Assembly: GCF_004358105.1 (NCBI RefSeq)
Contig: NZ_SMYL01000001.1
Location: 310,001-374,000 of the forward strand
Reading direction: 5' to 3'
Source of the DNA: Sapientia aquatica
GTDB taxonomy: Bacteria > Pseudomonadota > Gammaproteobacteria > Burkholderiales > Burkholderiaceae_D
Length of the DNA stretch: 64,000 nt
Of the stretch, positions 9,349-21,062 are shown piece by piece. Position 1 is the stretch's first letter. Every line of letters starts with the position of its first letter. The translations under genes and the position numbers were made by a program. Below the pieces are notes generated by a model, which saw only the letters and a program-made list of their open reading frames with translations, was not told where the DNA came from and did not search any database.

Positions 9349-10686
9349 ATGGCTGAAAATAAAATGAAAATCACGGCACTTGATATGGATGCGCGCGGCA
9401 TCGGTCATTTGCAAAACGAAGATGGAACGCAGGGTAAAGTCGTGTTTGTCGACGGCGCTTTGCCCGGCGAGTTAGTAAGCATCCAAACCTATCGCAAGAA
9501 ACCGCATTGGGAAAATGCGCTAATGACTGAGCTACACGTAGAATCTTCGCAGCGTGTAAAGCCAAAATGCAGTTATTTCGGCGTGTGTGGAGGCTGTTCC
9601 ATGCAACATTTGACCGCCGATGCGCAGGTTGCGATCAAGCAGCGGGTGTTGGAGGACAATCTCTGGCATATCAGTAAGGTGAAGCCGAAGACCTTATTGC
9701 GCCCAATTTACGGGCCAACTTGGGGATACCGTTACCGCGCCCGTTTGTCGGTGCGTAATGTGGTCAAAAAGGGTGTTGTTTTAGTTGGTTTTCACGAGAA
9801 AAAATCACGTTTTGTTGCCAACACAGAAACCTGCGAGATTTTGCCGCCGCATGTTTCTCGCATGATGTTGCCTTTGCGTGACTTAATTAGTCGTCTATCG
9901 ATTATTGATGATTTACCGCAAATCGAATTAGCGGTCGGTGAAGATGTGACGGCGATGGTGTTGCGCATTATGAAGCCGATGAGCGCTGCGGACGAACTGC
10001 TGCTAAAAGCGTTTGCTGATGAGCATAAAGTCCAATGGTGGCTGCAAACCGCTGGCCCGGATTCGGCTGAAATCTATTACCCAACCGAACCTCAATTGCA
10101 CTATTTGTTGCCGGAGTTTGGCGTAAAAATGCCATTCAAGCCAACCGATTTCACTCAGGTAAATCACCATATAAATCGCGTGATGGTGGCGCGCGCATTG
10201 CGCTTGCTAGACGTTCAGCCTGATGAACGCGTTGCCGATCTATTTTGTGGATTGGGTAACTTTACCCTGCCATTAGCAACCCAAGCGAAAGAAGTTGTCG
10301 GCATTGAGGGAAGTAAAGCATTGACTGAGCGCGCGTTTGAAAATGCAGCGGCCAATGGCTTATCCGATAAAACCAGTTTTAGTACGCGCAACTTGTTCGA
10401 GATAACGGCAGACGATTTTATTGCACTGGGGAAATTCGATCGCTACCTTGTCGATCCACCGCGTGATGGCGCAATGGCATTGTGTGAAGCCTTAGTGCAA
10501 TTGTCCGCGAGCAATCCTGACTTGTTGCCGCGCCGCATTGTTTATGTGTCATGTAGTCCTAGTACACTGGCGCGCGATGCTGGTCTGCTGGTGAAGGCTG
10601 GTTATGTGACCAATTATGCTGGTGTGGTGAATATGTTCCCCCATACGTCGCACGTTGAGTCGATGGCGGTGTTCGATTTGATCTAA
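9349..10686 (+). CDS. rlmD: 23S rRNA (uracil-1939-C5)-methyltransferase
   Basis: An RNA m5U methyltransferase of about 445 aa. A TRAM-like N-terminal region ([14 protein letters not shown]) is followed by the iron-sulfur cysteines in [10 protein letters not shown]. The C-terminal SAM domain has [13 protein letters not shown] and the catalytic-cysteine segment [12 protein letters not shown]. The start is uncertain: in-frame ATGs lie at 9301, 9334, 9349 and 9364, and none has a clear ribosome site. 9349 is chosen because [17 protein letters not shown] fits the family N-terminus without an unsupported leader. It converges on the BI-1 gene, sharing a bidirectional terminator. Confidence 0.93.
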   Translation: MAENKMKITALDMDARGIGHLQNEDGTQGKVVFVDGALPGELVSIQTYRKKPHWENALMTELHVESSQRVKPKCSYFGVCGGCSMQHLTADAQVAIKQRVLEDNLWHISKVKPKTLLRPIYGPTWGYRYRARLSVRNVVKKGVVLVGFHEKKSRFVANTETCEILPPHVSRMMLPLRDLISRLSIIDDLPQIELAVGEDVTAMVLRIMKPMSAADELLLKAFADEHKVQWWLQTAGPDSAEIYYPTEPQLHYLLPEFGVKMPFKPTDFTQVNHHINRVMVARALRLLDVQPDERVADLFCGLGNFTLPLATQAKEVVGIEGSKALTERAFENAAANGLSDKTSFSTRNLFEITADDFIALGKFDRYLVDPPRDGAMALCEALVQLSASNPDLLPRRIVYVSCSPSTLARDAGLLVKAGYVTNYAGVVNMFPHTSHVESMAVFDLI

Positions 10687-10705
10687 TTCAATTTGCAGAG
10701 TTACA

Positions 10706-10740
10706 AATAAAAATGCCGACGTAACGTCGGCATTTTTATT
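10706..10740. terminator. bidirectional terminator between rlmD and the BI-1 family gene
   Basis: AAAAATGCCGACG pairs with CGTCGGCATTTTT across a three-base TAA loop. The stem is flanked by A-rich sequence on one side and T-rich on the other, so it can end transcription from either convergent gene. Confidence 0.88.
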
Positions 10741-10763
10741 GCTATTAATTTACTTCCTAGAGC

Positions 10764-11456
10764 TTAGTTCCGGTTACCACCAAAAATACCCAGTAATGAC
10801 AGTAAATTAACGAAGATGTTGTATACATCTAAGTAGATTTTTAATGTTGCAGAAATATAGTTCGTTTCACCGCCATTGATGATTTGTTGCACATCATAAA
10901 GGATGTAAGCGGAAAAAATCCCAATCGCGATGACGGAAATAGTTAAATAGAGCGCAGGTAATTGCAAGAAAATATTGGCAATGCCTGCCACGATAATTAC
11001 CATCAAGCCAACAAATAACCATTTTCCCAAGCCGGAAAAATCACGTTTTGACGTGGTGGCAATGCTTGCCATTACCGCCAGAATCGTCGCAGTGCCGCCG
11101 AAGGCAGTCATGATTAAAGTGCCGCCGTTAGAAAATCCCAGCGTGTAGCCGATCAAGCGCGACAGCATCAGGCCCATGAAGAAGGTAAATCCTAGCAAAA
11201 CAGCAACGCCGACGGCGGATTCTTTGGTTTTTTCAATCGCAAACATGAAACCGAAGGCAACTGCCATGAACACCAAGAAAGACATGCCCGGCCGGCCAGG
11301 GAAAAACGAAAAGTTCATTTCAACGCCTATCCACGCGCCCAAGACGGTCGGAATCATTGAAAGCGCTAGCAGCCAATAAGTATTGCGTAGAACGCGATGA
11401 CGAATTAGCGAACCCTCGTTGCCATACGAATACGTTTGTTCTAGGTTTTGACTCAT
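10764..11456 (-). CDS. BAX inhibitor-1 / YccA family membrane protein
   Basis: A 230-aa integral inner-membrane protein of the Bax inhibitor-1 family (YbhL/YccA type), with about seven hydrophobic segments filling the sequence after an N-terminal polar tail (MSQNLEQTYSYGNEG). Conserved family features include IGYTLGFSNGGTLI and the C-terminal YILYDVQQIINGG with the following Asp (YLDVYNIFVNLL). The family has been linked to calcium or proton leak and modulation of FtsH; the function here is not established. The ATG at 11456 is preceded by AGGAAG and is preferred over an upstream extension to 11507. Confidence 0.93.
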   Translation of the reverse strand: MSQNLEQTYSYGNEGSLIRHRVLRNTYWLLALSMIPTVLGAWIGVEMNFSFFPGRPGMSFLVFMAVAFGFMFAIEKTKESAVGVAVLLGFTFFMGLMLSRLIGYTLGFSNGGTLIMTAFGGTATILAVMASIATTSKRDFSGLGKWLFVGLMVIIVAGIANIFLQLPALYLTISVIAIGIFSAYILYDVQQIINGGETNYISATLKIYLDVYNIFVNLLSLLGIFGGNRN

Positions 11457-11703
11457 AATATCTTCCTCAGTTAAGTTGCTCTTTGTTACTAATTCGCAGA
11501 TGAACATTGGTCACGAATCGAGATAGCATAACATAGTAGCATTTGCATTGAATTCAAGGGTGGATGAAATATTATAAAAAAATATAGAGGGCTATTCGTG
11601 TTTGATAGGCAATTTCATCGAATGGAAGTACTTTTATGTTAAAATCTCGGGTTGATTGAATTTTATTTACACCCTTCATCCTTTCCTTTTATTGGAGTTT
11701 TAC

Positions 11704-12129
11704 ATGGCTATCGAACGCACTTTATCTATTATTAAACCTGATGCAGTAGCAAAAAACGTTATTGGTCAAATTTACAGCCGTTTTGAAGCTGCCGATTTGA
11801 AAATTATCGCTGCTCGCATGGTTCAATTATCCCGCGCTGAAGCTGAAGGTTTCTACGCTGTTCACGCAGCACGTCCATTCTTCAATGATTTGGTCAATTT
11901 CATGATCTCTGGTCCAGTTATGGTAACTGTATTAGAAGGCGAAAACGCGATTTTGAAACACCGCGATTTGATGGGCGCAACCGATCCTAAGAAAGCTGAA
12001 AAAGGTACAATTCGTGCTGATTTCGCTGATTCAATCGATGCGAACGCCGTACACGGTTCAGATGCAGCTGAAACAGCAGCAGTAGAAATCGCTTACTACT
12101 TCCCAGCATTGAGCATCTACTCACGTTAA
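11704..12129 (+). CDS. ndk: nucleoside diphosphate kinase
   Basis: A 141-aa enzyme exchanging the gamma-phosphate between nucleoside di- and triphosphates. It starts [15 protein letters not shown], and the phosphohistidine loop [16 protein letters not shown] is intact (His near position 117). ATG 11704 follows TTGGAG; an in-frame extension upstream to 11656 has no support. It opens the long co-directional run that continues to 27.8 kb. Confidence 0.97.
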   Translation: MAIERTLSIIKPDAVAKNVIGQIYSRFEAADLKIIAARMVQLSRAEAEGFYAVHAARPFFNDLVNFMISGPVMVTVLEGENAILKHRDLMGATDPKKAEKGTIRADFADSIDANAVHGSDAAETAAVEIAYYFPALSIYSR

Positions 12130-12196
12130 TTCGTAGGTAGGGCATTCGCGCTGCATAGATGTGCTTTGTATTTGTTTTGAGAGTTGAAAGAAGTAA

Positions 12197-13351
12197 ATGA
12201 CGGCTATTACCAATTTGTTGGATTTGGATCCAGCTCAATTAATCGCATATTGCGGTGAATTGGGTGAGAAGCCGTTTCGTGCAAAGCAATTGCAGCGCTG
12301 GATACATCAGTTTGGTATCAGTGATTTCGAGGCAATGACAGATTTAGCTAAGTCGTTGCGCGATAAATTAGCTGGGCGCGCTTGTGTGAGTGCGCCAGCT
12401 ATTATTAGTGACCACACGTCGACCGATGGCACGCGTAAGTGGCTGTTGGATGTGGGGCAAGGTAATGCGATCGAAACTGTGTTTATTCCAGAAGAGACTC
12501 GCGGCACGTTATGTATTTCGACCCAAGCTGGATGTGCGGTAAATTGCCGTTTTTGTTCAACTGGCAAACAAGGTTTTAATCGCAATTTAACCGTTGCTGA
12601 AATTATCGGCCAATTATGGATGGCTGAATTTGAATTACGCAAGACCAAAGGAATTCCGTTGGGGCACAAGGGCGAGCGCCAAATTACCAATGTGGTGATG
12701 ATGGGAATGGGTGAGCCGTTGTTGAACTTTGAGCCGACCGTCACGGCGCTCAAGCTAATGTTGGACGACAATGCCTATGGTTTGTCGCGTCGGCGCGTCA
12801 CTTTATCAACTAGCGGCGTCGTGCCCATGATTGATAAGCTGTCGCAAGAATGCCCAGTGGCTTTAGCCGTTTCATTGCATGCTTCCAACGATACTTTGCG
12901 CGATAGTCTAATTCCGCTAAACAAAAAACATCCTTTGTCGGAAGTAATGGCGGCGTGCAAGCGCTATTTAGAATTTGCTCCACGTGACTTTGTGACGTTT
13001 GAATATTGCATGCTCGATGGCGTTAATGATAGCGATCAACATGCGCGTGAATTAATTGATTTGGTGCGCAATGTGCCGTGCAAGTTTAATTTGATTCCCT
13101 TTAATCCCTTCCCAGAATCGGGATTAAAACGCTCCCACAATCCACGCATAAAAGCGTTCGCACAAATTTTGTCCGACGCTGGTTTGGTGACAACAATTCG
13201 TAAAACACGTGGCGACGATATTGACGCGGCGTGCGGGCAGTTAGCAGGTGAAGTACAAGATCGAACTCGAGTGCAAGAACGTATGCAAAAACAAGCCGAA
13301 TATCAGCAAAAATTCGGTGCCAACTTTGGTCGAATAGTGGAGATAACTTAG
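12197..13351 (+). CDS. rlmN: 23S rRNA / tRNA (adenine-C2)-methyltransferase, radical SAM
   Basis: A 384-aa radical-SAM enzyme methylating C2 of A2503 in 23S rRNA and A37 in some tRNAs. The cluster-binding motif CxxxCxxC is CAVNCRFC, at Cys113, Cys117 and Cys120. The sequence [11 protein letters not shown] and the C-terminal [15 protein letters not shown] contain the remaining conserved residues, including the catalytic Cys of the DAACGQL motif. The stop overlaps the GTG start of the next gene by one base, so the two are probably translationally coupled. Confidence 0.97.
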   Translation: MTAITNLLDLDPAQLIAYCGELGEKPFRAKQLQRWIHQFGISDFEAMTDLAKSLRDKLAGRACVSAPAIISDHTSTDGTRKWLLDVGQGNAIETVFIPEETRGTLCISTQAGCAVNCRFCSTGKQGFNRNLTVAEIIGQLWMAEFELRKTKGIPLGHKGERQITNVVMMGMGEPLLNFEPTVTALKLMLDDNAYGLSRRRVTLSTSGVVPMIDKLSQECPVALAVSLHASNDTLRDSLIPLNKKHPLSEVMAACKRYLEFAPRDFVTFEYCMLDGVNDSDQHARELIDLVRNVPCKFNLIPFNPFPESGLKRSHNPRIKAFAQILSDAGLVTTIRKTRGDDIDAACGQLAGEVQDRTRVQERMQKQAEYQQKFGANFGRIVEIT

Positions 13352-14154
13352 TGAATAATTTTTGGCGTAAGATATTTTTTAGTGTGATTTTGTCTGGAAT
13401 TTTGTCCGCATGCACGACTACATACGATGCGCCAAAATTCACAGCTTCCTCGGCCAGCGACGCGCCTGCACAAAGTGCGGATGCTAAGAAACGCGCGACG
13501 CTGCGACTGCAATTGGGCGTGAGTTATTTCCAGCAAGCGCAGTTCGCGACGGCGTTAAAAGAACTCACCAATGCAATCAATATCGACCCAACCTTAAGCG
13601 ATGCTTACGGTGTTCGCGCGCTGGTGTATATGCAGATGCAAGAGACAAATTTGGCTGAGCAAGATTTTGTGCGGGCAACTCAATTGGCCCCCAATAACCC
13701 TGACCACGCTAATAATTACGCTTGGTTTTTGTGCGAAAACGGCAAAGTAAAGCAGGGCTTGGAAATTCTAGATCGCGTGATGAAAGATCGCACCTACGCC
13801 CAGCCGGCTAAGGCGTTAAATAATGCGGGAATGTGTAGCTTGAAGTTAAAAGACGATGTAACTGCTGAAAAGTATTTCATGCAAGCGGTGCGACTCGACG
13901 CAAGCAACCCTGTATCGAATTTGAATCTTTCGCGCTTGGCATATAAGCGACAGGATTGGGAACGTTCGCAGTTCTACATTAATCGTCTGATCAAAGCTGA
14001 AAACTACACTCCCGAGGTTTTGTGGTTGGCCATTAAATCTAGCCATAAAATGAATGACACGTTAAGTGAGTCGAGCTTGGGCGCGCAACTTCGCCGTCGC
14101 TTCCCGGATTCGGACGAATACGCCTTATTCCAACGTGGAGCGTTTGATGAGTGA
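13351..14154 (+). CDS. pilW: type IV pilus biogenesis/stability lipoprotein PilW (PilF), TPR protein
   Basis: A 267-aa lipoprotein with a signal peptide ending ILSAC (Cys21). It carries tandem TPR units covering about residues 45-220, for example ATALKELTNAINIDPTLSDA and AEQDFVRATQLAPNNPDHANN. The family is the outer-membrane pilotin for the PilQ secretin. Its place between rlmN and rodZ is the standard proteobacterial location. It starts with GTG overlapping the rlmN stop. No other pilus gene is present, as is usual for this locus. Confidence 0.92.
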   Translation: MNNFWRKIFFSVILSGILSACTTTYDAPKFTASSASDAPAQSADAKKRATLRLQLGVSYFQQAQFATALKELTNAINIDPTLSDAYGVRALVYMQMQETNLAEQDFVRATQLAPNNPDHANNYAWFLCENGKVKQGLEILDRVMKDRTYAQPAKALNNAGMCSLKLKDDVTAEKYFMQAVRLDASNPVSNLNLSRLAYKRQDWERSQFYINRLIKAENYTPEVLWLAIKSSHKMNDTLSESSLGAQLRRRFPDSDEYALFQRGAFDE

Positions 14155-15214
14155 AGCAGTTAAGTTGGAACTTGTTTCCAGCATCGATGAAAATCAGCAG
14201 CAACAAATTTTGCCGAAAACGGTAGGGCAGCAATTAGCCGCTGCGCGCACTCAGTTGGGATTGAGTGTGGAACAAATTGCGAGTCAATTGAAGTGGTCTT
14301 CGCGTCAAATCGCTGAAATTGAAGCGGGTAATTACGCAGTTTTGCCTGATTTCGCGACGTTACGCGGTTTTGTGCGAACCTACGCCAAAACGCTCAAAGT
14401 CGATGCTGAGCCGCTCGTTCAGCAATTGACTGTCGAGTTTTCCAAGCTCCCTGTCAAGGTCGTTGATCGTCAAGATTTGGATGCGCCATTTCCGACGGGT
14501 CGCATGCCTTGGTTGGGGCGTCAAAATAACCATTCGCAATGGATGTTAGGCGCCGCCTTTTTAGTGTTTTTGTGTTTGTTAGCACTATTTGTTTATCGGG
14601 CTGAGGTGATGCAGGTTGTTAATAAAATTCTGCCAGTCCAAGTTGAAAAAGCACCTATTCAAGCGGAGCCAATTGCCATTGTGGATTCTGCTGTGAAAGA
14701 AGCTTCTTCCAACCCAGTTGCTCAAGTTGACAGCAAGGTGAATTTGGAAGCCAAAGTAGAGCGTGCGGAGCCAGTTTCCACACAGCCGACCAATTTAGCG
14801 CCAGCCGCAGCGATTCCTGCGCCGCCAATCTCGAACAATACAATCGCGTCCGAAACTGCTGCTAGAGCTCAACGGGCAATCGAGTCAAACAAGATTTCTG
14901 CTACCACTTCGGAAGAGAAAGCGATCGAAGTTAAAGCGGGTACTTCTGGATTGGTAACTGAAGCGAATTCCGCAAAAGATGGAGCTCTGATTTTGAGCTT
15001 CAAGCAAGACTCCTGGTGCCAAATCAAGCGTGCCGATGGCTCGGTTGTGGTTTCGCGCTTGTATAGAGCGGGCACACAAGAAATCGTCAATGTTGGCGGT
15101 GCCTTAAGCATGGTCATTGGGAACGCCCCGGGAGTTGAGGCAACCTTGCGAGGGCGGCGCCTCGAATTGGTTACGCAGAACGGCAGCAACGTCGCGAATT
15201 TAAGTATTAAGTGA
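14147..15214 (+). CDS. rodZ: RodZ-like cytoskeletal protein (HTH + DUF4115)
   Basis: A 355-aa bitopic membrane protein. An N-terminal Xre-like helix-turn-helix ([20 protein letters not shown], about 22-90) is followed by a single transmembrane segment at about 132-153. Next come a Pro/Ala-rich periplasmic linker and a C-terminal DUF4115 domain ([18 protein letters not shown]). RodZ links MreB to the cell-wall elongation machinery. ATG 14147 overlaps the end of pilW by eight bases (ATGAGTGA) and has GGAG upstream. Confidence 0.9.
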   Translation: MSEAVKLELVSSIDENQQQQILPKTVGQQLAAARTQLGLSVEQIASQLKWSSRQIAEIEAGNYAVLPDFATLRGFVRTYAKTLKVDAEPLVQQLTVEFSKLPVKVVDRQDLDAPFPTGRMPWLGRQNNHSQWMLGAAFLVFLCLLALFVYRAEVMQVVNKILPVQVEKAPIQAEPIAIVDSAVKEASSNPVAQVDSKVNLEAKVERAEPVSTQPTNLAPAAAIPAPPISNNTIASETAARAQRAIESNKISATTSEEKAIEVKAGTSGLVTEANSAKDGALILSFKQDSWCQIKRADGSVVVSRLYRAGTQEIVNVGGALSMVIGNAPGVEATLRGRRLELVTQNGSNVANLSIK

Positions 15215-15222
15215 ATAGTGTA

Positions 15223-16482
15223 ATGAGTCAGACTAAAGAAAATTTACCGATAGATTCTGGTGCGTTTCCGCGCCGCAAGAGCCGTTCGGTCATTATCCAA
15301 AATGGCGCGCAAAAAGTAATCGTTGGTGGCGACGCGCCCATTGTCGTTCAATCGATGACCAACACAGATACCGTAGATGCTGTTGGCACCGCTATTCAAA
15401 TTAAAGAATTGGCGCGCGCTGGATCTGAGCTGGTTCGGTTGACGGTAAATACACCCGATGCTGCTGCTGCCGTGCCTTATATTCGGGACCAGTTAGATCG
15501 AATGGGAATTGAAGTTCCTCTGGTCGGTGATTTTCACTATAACGGGCATACACTTTTAAAAGACTATCCCGAATGTGCTCAAGCGCTTTCAAAATACCGA
15601 ATTAATCCCGGTAACGTAGGGCAGGGCGCTAAACGCGATACCCAATTTGCGCAGATGATTGAAATCGCGGCACGTTATAACAAGCCGGTTCGCATCGGTG
15701 TTAATTGGGGCAGTCTCGATCAGGGTTTGTTGGCACGTATCATGGATGAAAACGCCCAGCGCGCAACTCCTTGGTCGGCCCAGTCAGTCATGTACGAAGC
15801 ATTAATTGTGTCTGCCTTAGAGAATGCACAACGTGCCGAAGAACTAGGTTTGCCGGGCGATAAAATTATCCTCTCTTGCAAAGTATCCGGAGTCCAAGAT
15901 CTGATTGCGGTGTATCGAGAATTAGCGAAACGATGCAACTACCCATTGCATTTGGGCTTAACCGAGGCGGGAATGGGTAGCAAGGGGATCGTAGCGTCGA
16001 CCGCGGCATTATCGGTGTTGCTACAGGAAGGAATTGGCGACACGATTCGCATTTCATTGACCCCCGAACCGGGTGGTGACCGTTGTAAAGAAGTGATTGT
16101 CGGGCAGGAAATTCTGCAGACAATGGGTCTGCGCAAATTTACTCCTATGGTGATCGCGTGTCCTGGTTGCGGTAGAACGACTTCAACCGTGTTTCAGGAA
16201 TTAGCTGACGATATCCAAACCTATTTGCGTGAGCAAATGCCTGTTTGGAAAACGCAATACCCTGGAGTTGAAGCGATGAATGTTGCGGTCATGGGGTGTA
16301 TCGTCAATGGCCCGGGCGAATCCAAGCACGCCAACATTGGAATCAGTCTCCCTGGTACTGGTGAGACACCGTCCGCTCCGGTATTTGTCGATGGCGTTAA
16401 AACGGTGACGTTGCGTGGCGAAAAGATTGCTCAAGAATTTCAACAAATTGTTTTGGACTACGTTCAGTCCCACTATGGTTAG
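15223..16482 (+). CDS. ispG: 4-hydroxy-3-methylbut-2-enyl diphosphate synthase
   Basis: A 419-aa iron-sulfur enzyme of the MEP isoprenoid pathway, converting MEcPP to HMBPP. The cluster cysteines lie in [14 protein letters not shown] and later in [18 protein letters not shown]. The N-terminal TIM-barrel part starts [22 protein letters not shown] 15223 is used; an in-frame GTG at 15211 overlapping the rodZ stop is also possible and would add four residues. hisS follows after 11 bases. Confidence 0.96.
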   Translation: MSQTKENLPIDSGAFPRRKSRSVIIQNGAQKVIVGGDAPIVVQSMTNTDTVDAVGTAIQIKELARAGSELVRLTVNTPDAAAAVPYIRDQLDRMGIEVPLVGDFHYNGHTLLKDYPECAQALSKYRINPGNVGQGAKRDTQFAQMIEIAARYNKPVRIGVNWGSLDQGLLARIMDENAQRATPWSAQSVMYEALIVSALENAQRAEELGLPGDKIILSCKVSGVQDLIAVYRELAKRCNYPLHLGLTEAGMGSKGIVASTAALSVLLQEGIGDTIRISLTPEPGGDRCKEVIVGQEILQTMGLRKFTPMVIACPGCGRTTSTVFQELADDIQTYLREQMPVWKTQYPGVEAMNVAVMGCIVNGPGESKHANIGISLPGTGETPSAPVFVDGVKTVTLRGEKIAQEFQQIVLDYVQSHYG

Positions 16483-16493
16483 GTTTAAGTTGT

Positions 16494-17843
16494 ATGTCTG
16501 AAAATAAAAAGATCGAAAAAATAATTGCTATCAAAGGAATGAATGACATTCTTCCGAGCGATGCTCCTTTGTGGGAATTATTTGAAAATACGGCGCAGTC
16601 GGTGTTTAAAAGCTATGGCTTTCAACAAATCAGAACGCCGATCGTCGAGCAAACAGCGTTGTTTGCGCGTGGTTTAGGTGCGGTCACCGATGTGGTTGAA
16701 AAAGAGATGTACTCTTTTGAAGACTCCATGAATGGCGATAAGCTCACTTTGCGCCCAGAAAATACGGCTGGTGTAGTTCGGGCAGCGATTGAGCACAATC
16801 TTACCTATGAAGGCCCGAAGCGCTTGTGGTACACGGGGCCAATGTTTCGGCACGAAAAACCACAACGCGGACGTTATCGTCAGTTTTATCAAATGGGTGC
16901 AGAGGCTTTGGGTTTCGCTGGTCCCGATATTGATGCCGAATTAATCATGATGTGCCAGCGTTTGTGGGATGATTTGGGACTCAATAATGTTCGTTTGGAG
17001 CTCAATTCGATCGGTGATGCGGTTGAGCGCAACAACCATCGAGCCGACTTAATTGCGTATTTTGAGCAGCACATCGATACGCTGGATGCCGAAGCTCAAC
17101 GCCGCCTGCACAGCAATCCGCTGCGAATCTTGGATACCAAAAATCCTGCGATGCAAGCCTTAGTGGAGGGCGCGCCTAAGTTGCTTGATTATTTGGGTGA
17201 AGAATCTCTCAAGCATTTTGAAGGCGTGCAAGCGATTTTGCGCCATAACAGCATCCCTTTCACGATCAATACCCGCTTAGTTCGCGGTTTGGACTACTAC
17301 AATCGTACTGTATTTGAATGGGTATCGGATGAGTTGGGCGCACAAGGAACCATTTGCGCCGGTGGCCGCTACGACACCCTAATTACGATGTTTGGTGGCA
17401 AACCAACCCCCTCGTGTGGTTTTGCGATGGGAATTGAGCGAATTTTAGATCTGATGAAATCGGCCGGCGATATTCAAGTGCCAAATCAATGCGATGTCTA
17501 TTTGGTACACCAAGGCGAAGCCGCACAAATGCAATCTTTTGTCTTGGGGGAAAGAATGCGTGATGCAGGCTTGGATGTTGTGCTACATTGCGCATCTATT
17601 ACTGGGGTAGGAAGTTTTAAATCCCAAATGAAGCGGGCAGATGCAAGCGGAGCTGCTTATGCTGTTATTGTCGGAGACGACGAAATAGCGCAAGGGAATG
17701 CAATTGTCAAAGCACTACGCTCAGACGATGCCGAAAATAATCAGGCGGCAGTGCCGTTTGAGTCGGTGGTTGATTATCTGGTCGATCAAATCACAGGCAA
17801 TGACGATCACGACCACGAAAACTGTACCCATTTACACCACTAA
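16494..17843 (+). CDS. hisS: histidyl-tRNA synthetase with His-rich C-terminal tail
   Basis: A 449-aa class II aminoacyl-tRNA synthetase. Motif 2 lies around [17 protein letters not shown], and the histidine-specific stretch is [15 protein letters not shown]. Motif 3 is in the [10 protein letters not shown] region, and the anticodon-binding domain covers about 335-435. The enzyme is slightly longer than the typical 420-430 aa because it ends in an extra tail [15 protein letters not shown], rich in His with one Cys, which looks able to bind metal. It is part of the tightly packed ispG-hisS-yfgM-bamB-der run. Confidence 0.96.
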   Translation: MSENKKIEKIIAIKGMNDILPSDAPLWELFENTAQSVFKSYGFQQIRTPIVEQTALFARGLGAVTDVVEKEMYSFEDSMNGDKLTLRPENTAGVVRAAIEHNLTYEGPKRLWYTGPMFRHEKPQRGRYRQFYQMGAEALGFAGPDIDAELIMMCQRLWDDLGLNNVRLELNSIGDAVERNNHRADLIAYFEQHIDTLDAEAQRRLHSNPLRILDTKNPAMQALVEGAPKLLDYLGEESLKHFEGVQAILRHNSIPFTINTRLVRGLDYYNRTVFEWVSDELGAQGTICAGGRYDTLITMFGGKPTPSCGFAMGIERILDLMKSAGDIQVPNQCDVYLVHQGEAAQMQSFVLGERMRDAGLDVVLHCASITGVGSFKSQMKRADASGAAYAVIVGDDEIAQGNAIVKALRSDDAENNQAAVPFESVVDYLVDQITGNDDHDHENCTHLHH

Positions 17844-17883
17844 ACAAACGCAATTTTTACTACTAACTAGATAAATTAATTAC

Positions 17884-18543
17884 ATGGCATACGATCACGG
17901 AGAACAAGAGCAACTAGATGCTCTAAAAGCATGGTGGAAACAATACGGAAACTTAGTAACTTGGCTGCTAATTGCTGTGTTATCGGCATTTTCAGCTTGG
18001 AAAGCTTGGGGAATCTACCAATCAAAACAAGCAGCGCAAGCATCGTTATTATTTGAATCCGTCCAAAACGCCATTCAAGAAAAAGATCAGGCTAAGGTGT
18101 TGCGTGCGGTTACCGACATTCAAGAAAAATATAGTGGCACCGACTACGCTTCGATGGCCAGTTTGTTGGCGGCTAAAACTGATTTCGATGCAAACGATTT
18201 AAAGGCAGCTAAAGTTCAATTGATGTGGGTAGGCGAACATGGTAAATCCGATGAGTTTAAGGCATTAGCCAAGATTCGCTTGGCCGGCATTTTGTTGGAT
18301 GAGAAATCGTATGATGATGCTTTAAAACTCGTATCTGGAGATTTTTCGCCGCAATTGGTGAGCGCTGCTGCAGATCGCAAAGGCGATATTTTGGTCGCGC
18401 AAAACAAGATCGATGATGCTCGCGCTGCGTTTCAGTTAGCTATTGATAAAAGCACAGATAAAAGCCCAATCCGTCAATTGATCCAATTGAAGTTAGATGC
18501 AATCGGTGGCGCACCCACTCCAGCGCCCGCAGCCAATAAATAG
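17884..18543 (+). CDS. yfgM: YfgM-type membrane TPR protein (SecYEG ancillary subunit)
   Basis: A 219-aa protein with a short cytoplasmic N-terminus and one transmembrane segment (NLVTWLLIAVLSAFSAWKAW, about 21-40). A periplasmic TPR-like domain runs to about residue 205 and a short Pro/Ala tail follows. This matches the DUF2133/YfgM family found between hisS and bamB, which associates with the SecYEG translocon and periplasmic chaperones. ATG 17884 follows hisS by 40 bases. Confidence 0.9.
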   Translation: MAYDHGEQEQLDALKAWWKQYGNLVTWLLIAVLSAFSAWKAWGIYQSKQAAQASLLFESVQNAIQEKDQAKVLRAVTDIQEKYSGTDYASMASLLAAKTDFDANDLKAAKVQLMWVGEHGKSDEFKALAKIRLAGILLDEKSYDDALKLVSGDFSPQLVSAAADRKGDILVAQNKIDDARAAFQLAIDKSTDKSPIRQLIQLKLDAIGGAPTPAPAANK

Positions 18544-18558
18544 GTCGATGAGAATACT

Positions 18559-19689
18559 ATGAGTAGAGCGTTAAAATTAGCTGGGCTTGTCGCGTTGTTG
18601 GGGTTGTCAGCATGTTCAATGTTTAAAGAACCTAAAAATCCTCCAGCAGCTTTAGTTGACTTCAAACAAACGATGTCAATTAAAAAGGTTTGGTCGGCGA
18701 ATATCGGCTCGGCTGATGATTATGTGTTTGCTCCAGTTGCAGTCGCTGACAGTGTTTTTGCCGCAGCAGCGAACGGTAAAATCGTTCGTGTTAACGCCAC
18801 CACAGGACGTGAAATCTGGAAAATCGACGCAGGCATCAATTTGACCGCAGGTGTTGGCGCTGACAATTCGACGCTGGCTGTCGTTGGCGAAAAGGGTGTG
18901 TTACTTGCCTATGATCTAGCTGGAAAACAGCTTTGGAAAACTCCATTATCTAGTGAGGTTTTATCTACCCCAGTCGTGGGTGGTGGTTTGATCGTGGTGC
19001 GCAGCATTGATAATCATATCGCCGCATATGATATAGCGACAGGCAAGCGCCGCTGGGTGGTTGAGCGCAGTTTGCCACCGTTGATTTTGCGAACTGCTGC
19101 TGGGTTGGTTATTTCGGACAATAGTGTTTTTGTCGGCTTGCCGGGTGGTAAGCTGATTTCTTTGACTCTCAATAGTGGCAGTGTGCGCTGGGAAGCCTCA
19201 GTGGGTGAGCCTAAAGGCGCAACTGAGTTGGAACGCGTGGCGGATGTCTCTGGCGTGCCTGTAGTGTCCGGCAACGATGTCTGCGCTTCCGCTTATCAAG
19301 GCAAGGTATCTTGTTTTGACATCAGAACAGGCGTAATGCGCTGGGGTAAAGCGTTGTCAACAAATATGGGTGTTAGCGTCGATGAGCGTTTCGTATTTGC
19401 TGTTGATGACAAAGGTACAGTGAACGCCTTTAGTCGTGGTGCAGGATTAAGTGAGTGGAAAAACGATAAATTGGCATATCGTAAGCTTTCCACGCCGGTT
19501 TCATTTGGTCAGTCGGTGGCTGTGGCCGATTTCAGTGGCTACGTGCATTTTTTATCGCGTGAAGATGGTTCTTTTTTAGCTAGAACAACTACCGATGGTA
19601 GTGCAGTTGTAGCGACTCCAATTGTTGTTGGAGCAAATGTAGTATTTCAAACAAAGGTAGGAGAAATCGTCGCATTTGCGATTGATTGA
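18559..19689 (+). CDS. bamB: outer membrane assembly lipoprotein BamB
   Basis: A 376-aa lipoprotein with signal peptide ending LGLSAC (Cys19). The rest is an eight-bladed PQQ-like beta-propeller with repeated blade signatures such as [32 protein letters not shown] and [13 protein letters not shown]. BamB is a subunit of the BAM complex that folds outer-membrane proteins. It sits in its usual place upstream of der, with the stop four bases before the der start. Confidence 0.96.
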   Translation: MSRALKLAGLVALLGLSACSMFKEPKNPPAALVDFKQTMSIKKVWSANIGSADDYVFAPVAVADSVFAAAANGKIVRVNATTGREIWKIDAGINLTAGVGADNSTLAVVGEKGVLLAYDLAGKQLWKTPLSSEVLSTPVVGGGLIVVRSIDNHIAAYDIATGKRRWVVERSLPPLILRTAAGLVISDNSVFVGLPGGKLISLTLNSGSVRWEASVGEPKGATELERVADVSGVPVVSGNDVCASAYQGKVSCFDIRTGVMRWGKALSTNMGVSVDERFVFAVDDKGTVNAFSRGAGLSEWKNDKLAYRKLSTPVSFGQSVAVADFSGYVHFLSREDGSFLARTTTDGSAVVATPIVVGANVVFQTKVGEIVAFAID

Positions 19690-19693
19690 TTTA

Positions 19694-21034
19694 ATGAAGC
19701 CGGTAATTGCCCTTATAGGCCGACCAAATGTCGGCAAATCCACGCTGTTTAATCGGCTAACACGTTCCCGTGACGCGTTAGTAGCCGATTTACCTGGATT
19801 AACCCGCGATCGACACTACGGCGAAGGCCGGGTTGGCGATCGTCCTTTTTTAGTCATTGATACGGGAGGATTTGAGCCCGTCGCTAAAGAAGGGATTATG
19901 TATGAAATGGCAAAACAAACTAAGCAGGCTGTGGCTGAAGCTGACGTTGTCGTGTTCATTGTCGATGGACGTCAAGGTTTAACCCCGCACGACAAAACGA
20001 TTACCGATTTTTTACGTAAATCTGGTCGTTCAGTGATGTTGGTTGTCAATAAAGCAGAAGGGATGAAATATACCTCGGTAACGGCAGATTTCTACGAACT
20101 GGGTCTCGGTGATCCATATGTGATTTCTGCAGCACACGGTGATGGCGTATCCGATTTAGTTGTCGAAGCGTTAGATATCGCGTTCTCGCAACGCCCAGCA
20201 GAAGACGAACCTGATAGCCAAGACCACGGTATTAAATTGGCTATCGTTGGGCGACCAAACGTGGGTAAGTCAACCCTGGTCAATTCGTTACTGGGTGAAG
20301 AACGGGTCATTGCATTCGATATGCCCGGAACGACCCGTGATTCGATTGAAATCGCGTTTGAGCGTGACGGCCAAAATTACACATTAATTGACACTGCCGG
20401 TATCCGCCGTCGTGGTAAAGTGTTCGAGGCTATTGAGAAGTTTTCGGTTGTGAAAACGCTGCAATCTATTTCGGAAGCGAATGTTGTTCTCTTGCTGCTC
20501 GACGCACAACAAGATATTTCTGAGCAAGATGCGCATATCGCTGGTTTTATTTTGGAGTCAGGGCGAGCATTAGTAGTCGGCGTAAATAAATGGGATGGCT
20601 TGCAAAGCGATCGTCGTGACGAAATTAAAAACGACATAGAGCGCAAACTTGGCTTCTTATCGTTCGCTAAATTTCACTTTGTCTCGGCACTCAAATCCAG
20701 TGGGATTGCACCCATGATGAAGTCAGTGAATCAGGCTTACGCTGCCGCTACCGCTAATTTATCGACCCCGAAATTAACGCGCGCATTGATTGAGGCGGTC
20801 GAGCACCAGCAACCGAAGCGCAAAGGCTCGATTCGACCAAAGCTACGTTATGCGCATCAAGGCGGGCAAAATCCTCCGATTATTGTGATTCATGGCAATG
20901 CATTAGAAGCGGTTGGTGATGTATATAAACGTTACCTAGAGAAGCATTTTAGGGAAACGTTTTCATTGGTAGGGACTCCATTACGCATCGAAATGAAATC
21001 GAGTAAAAACCCGTTTTCGAAAACCGAAAAATAA
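19694..21034 (+). CDS. der: ribosome-associated GTPase Der (EngA)
   Basis: A 446-aa protein with two tandem GTPase domains. Walker A motifs are [11 protein letters not shown] near the N-terminus and [11 protein letters not shown] near residue 190. Switch and G4 motifs include DTGGFE/DTAGI and NKAE/NKWD, and a KH-like domain completes the C-terminus. Der acts in 50S subunit assembly. ATG 19694 is preferred over an in-frame TTG at 19676 that lies inside bamB. Confidence 0.97.
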   Translation: MKPVIALIGRPNVGKSTLFNRLTRSRDALVADLPGLTRDRHYGEGRVGDRPFLVIDTGGFEPVAKEGIMYEMAKQTKQAVAEADVVVFIVDGRQGLTPHDKTITDFLRKSGRSVMLVVNKAEGMKYTSVTADFYELGLGDPYVISAAHGDGVSDLVVEALDIAFSQRPAEDEPDSQDHGIKLAIVGRPNVGKSTLVNSLLGEERVIAFDMPGTTRDSIEIAFERDGQNYTLIDTAGIRRRGKVFEAIEKFSVVKTLQSISEANVVLLLLDAQQDISEQDAHIAGFILESGRALVVGVNKWDGLQSDRRDEIKNDIERKLGFLSFAKFHFVSALKSSGIAPMMKSVNQAYAAATANLSTPKLTRALIEAVEHQQPKRKGSIRPKLRYAHQGGQNPPIIVIHGNALEAVGDVYKRYLEKHFRETFSLVGTPLRIEMKSSKNPFSKTEK

Positions 21035-21062
21035 ACGTAAATTTTTGTTTTTTTTAGAATAT

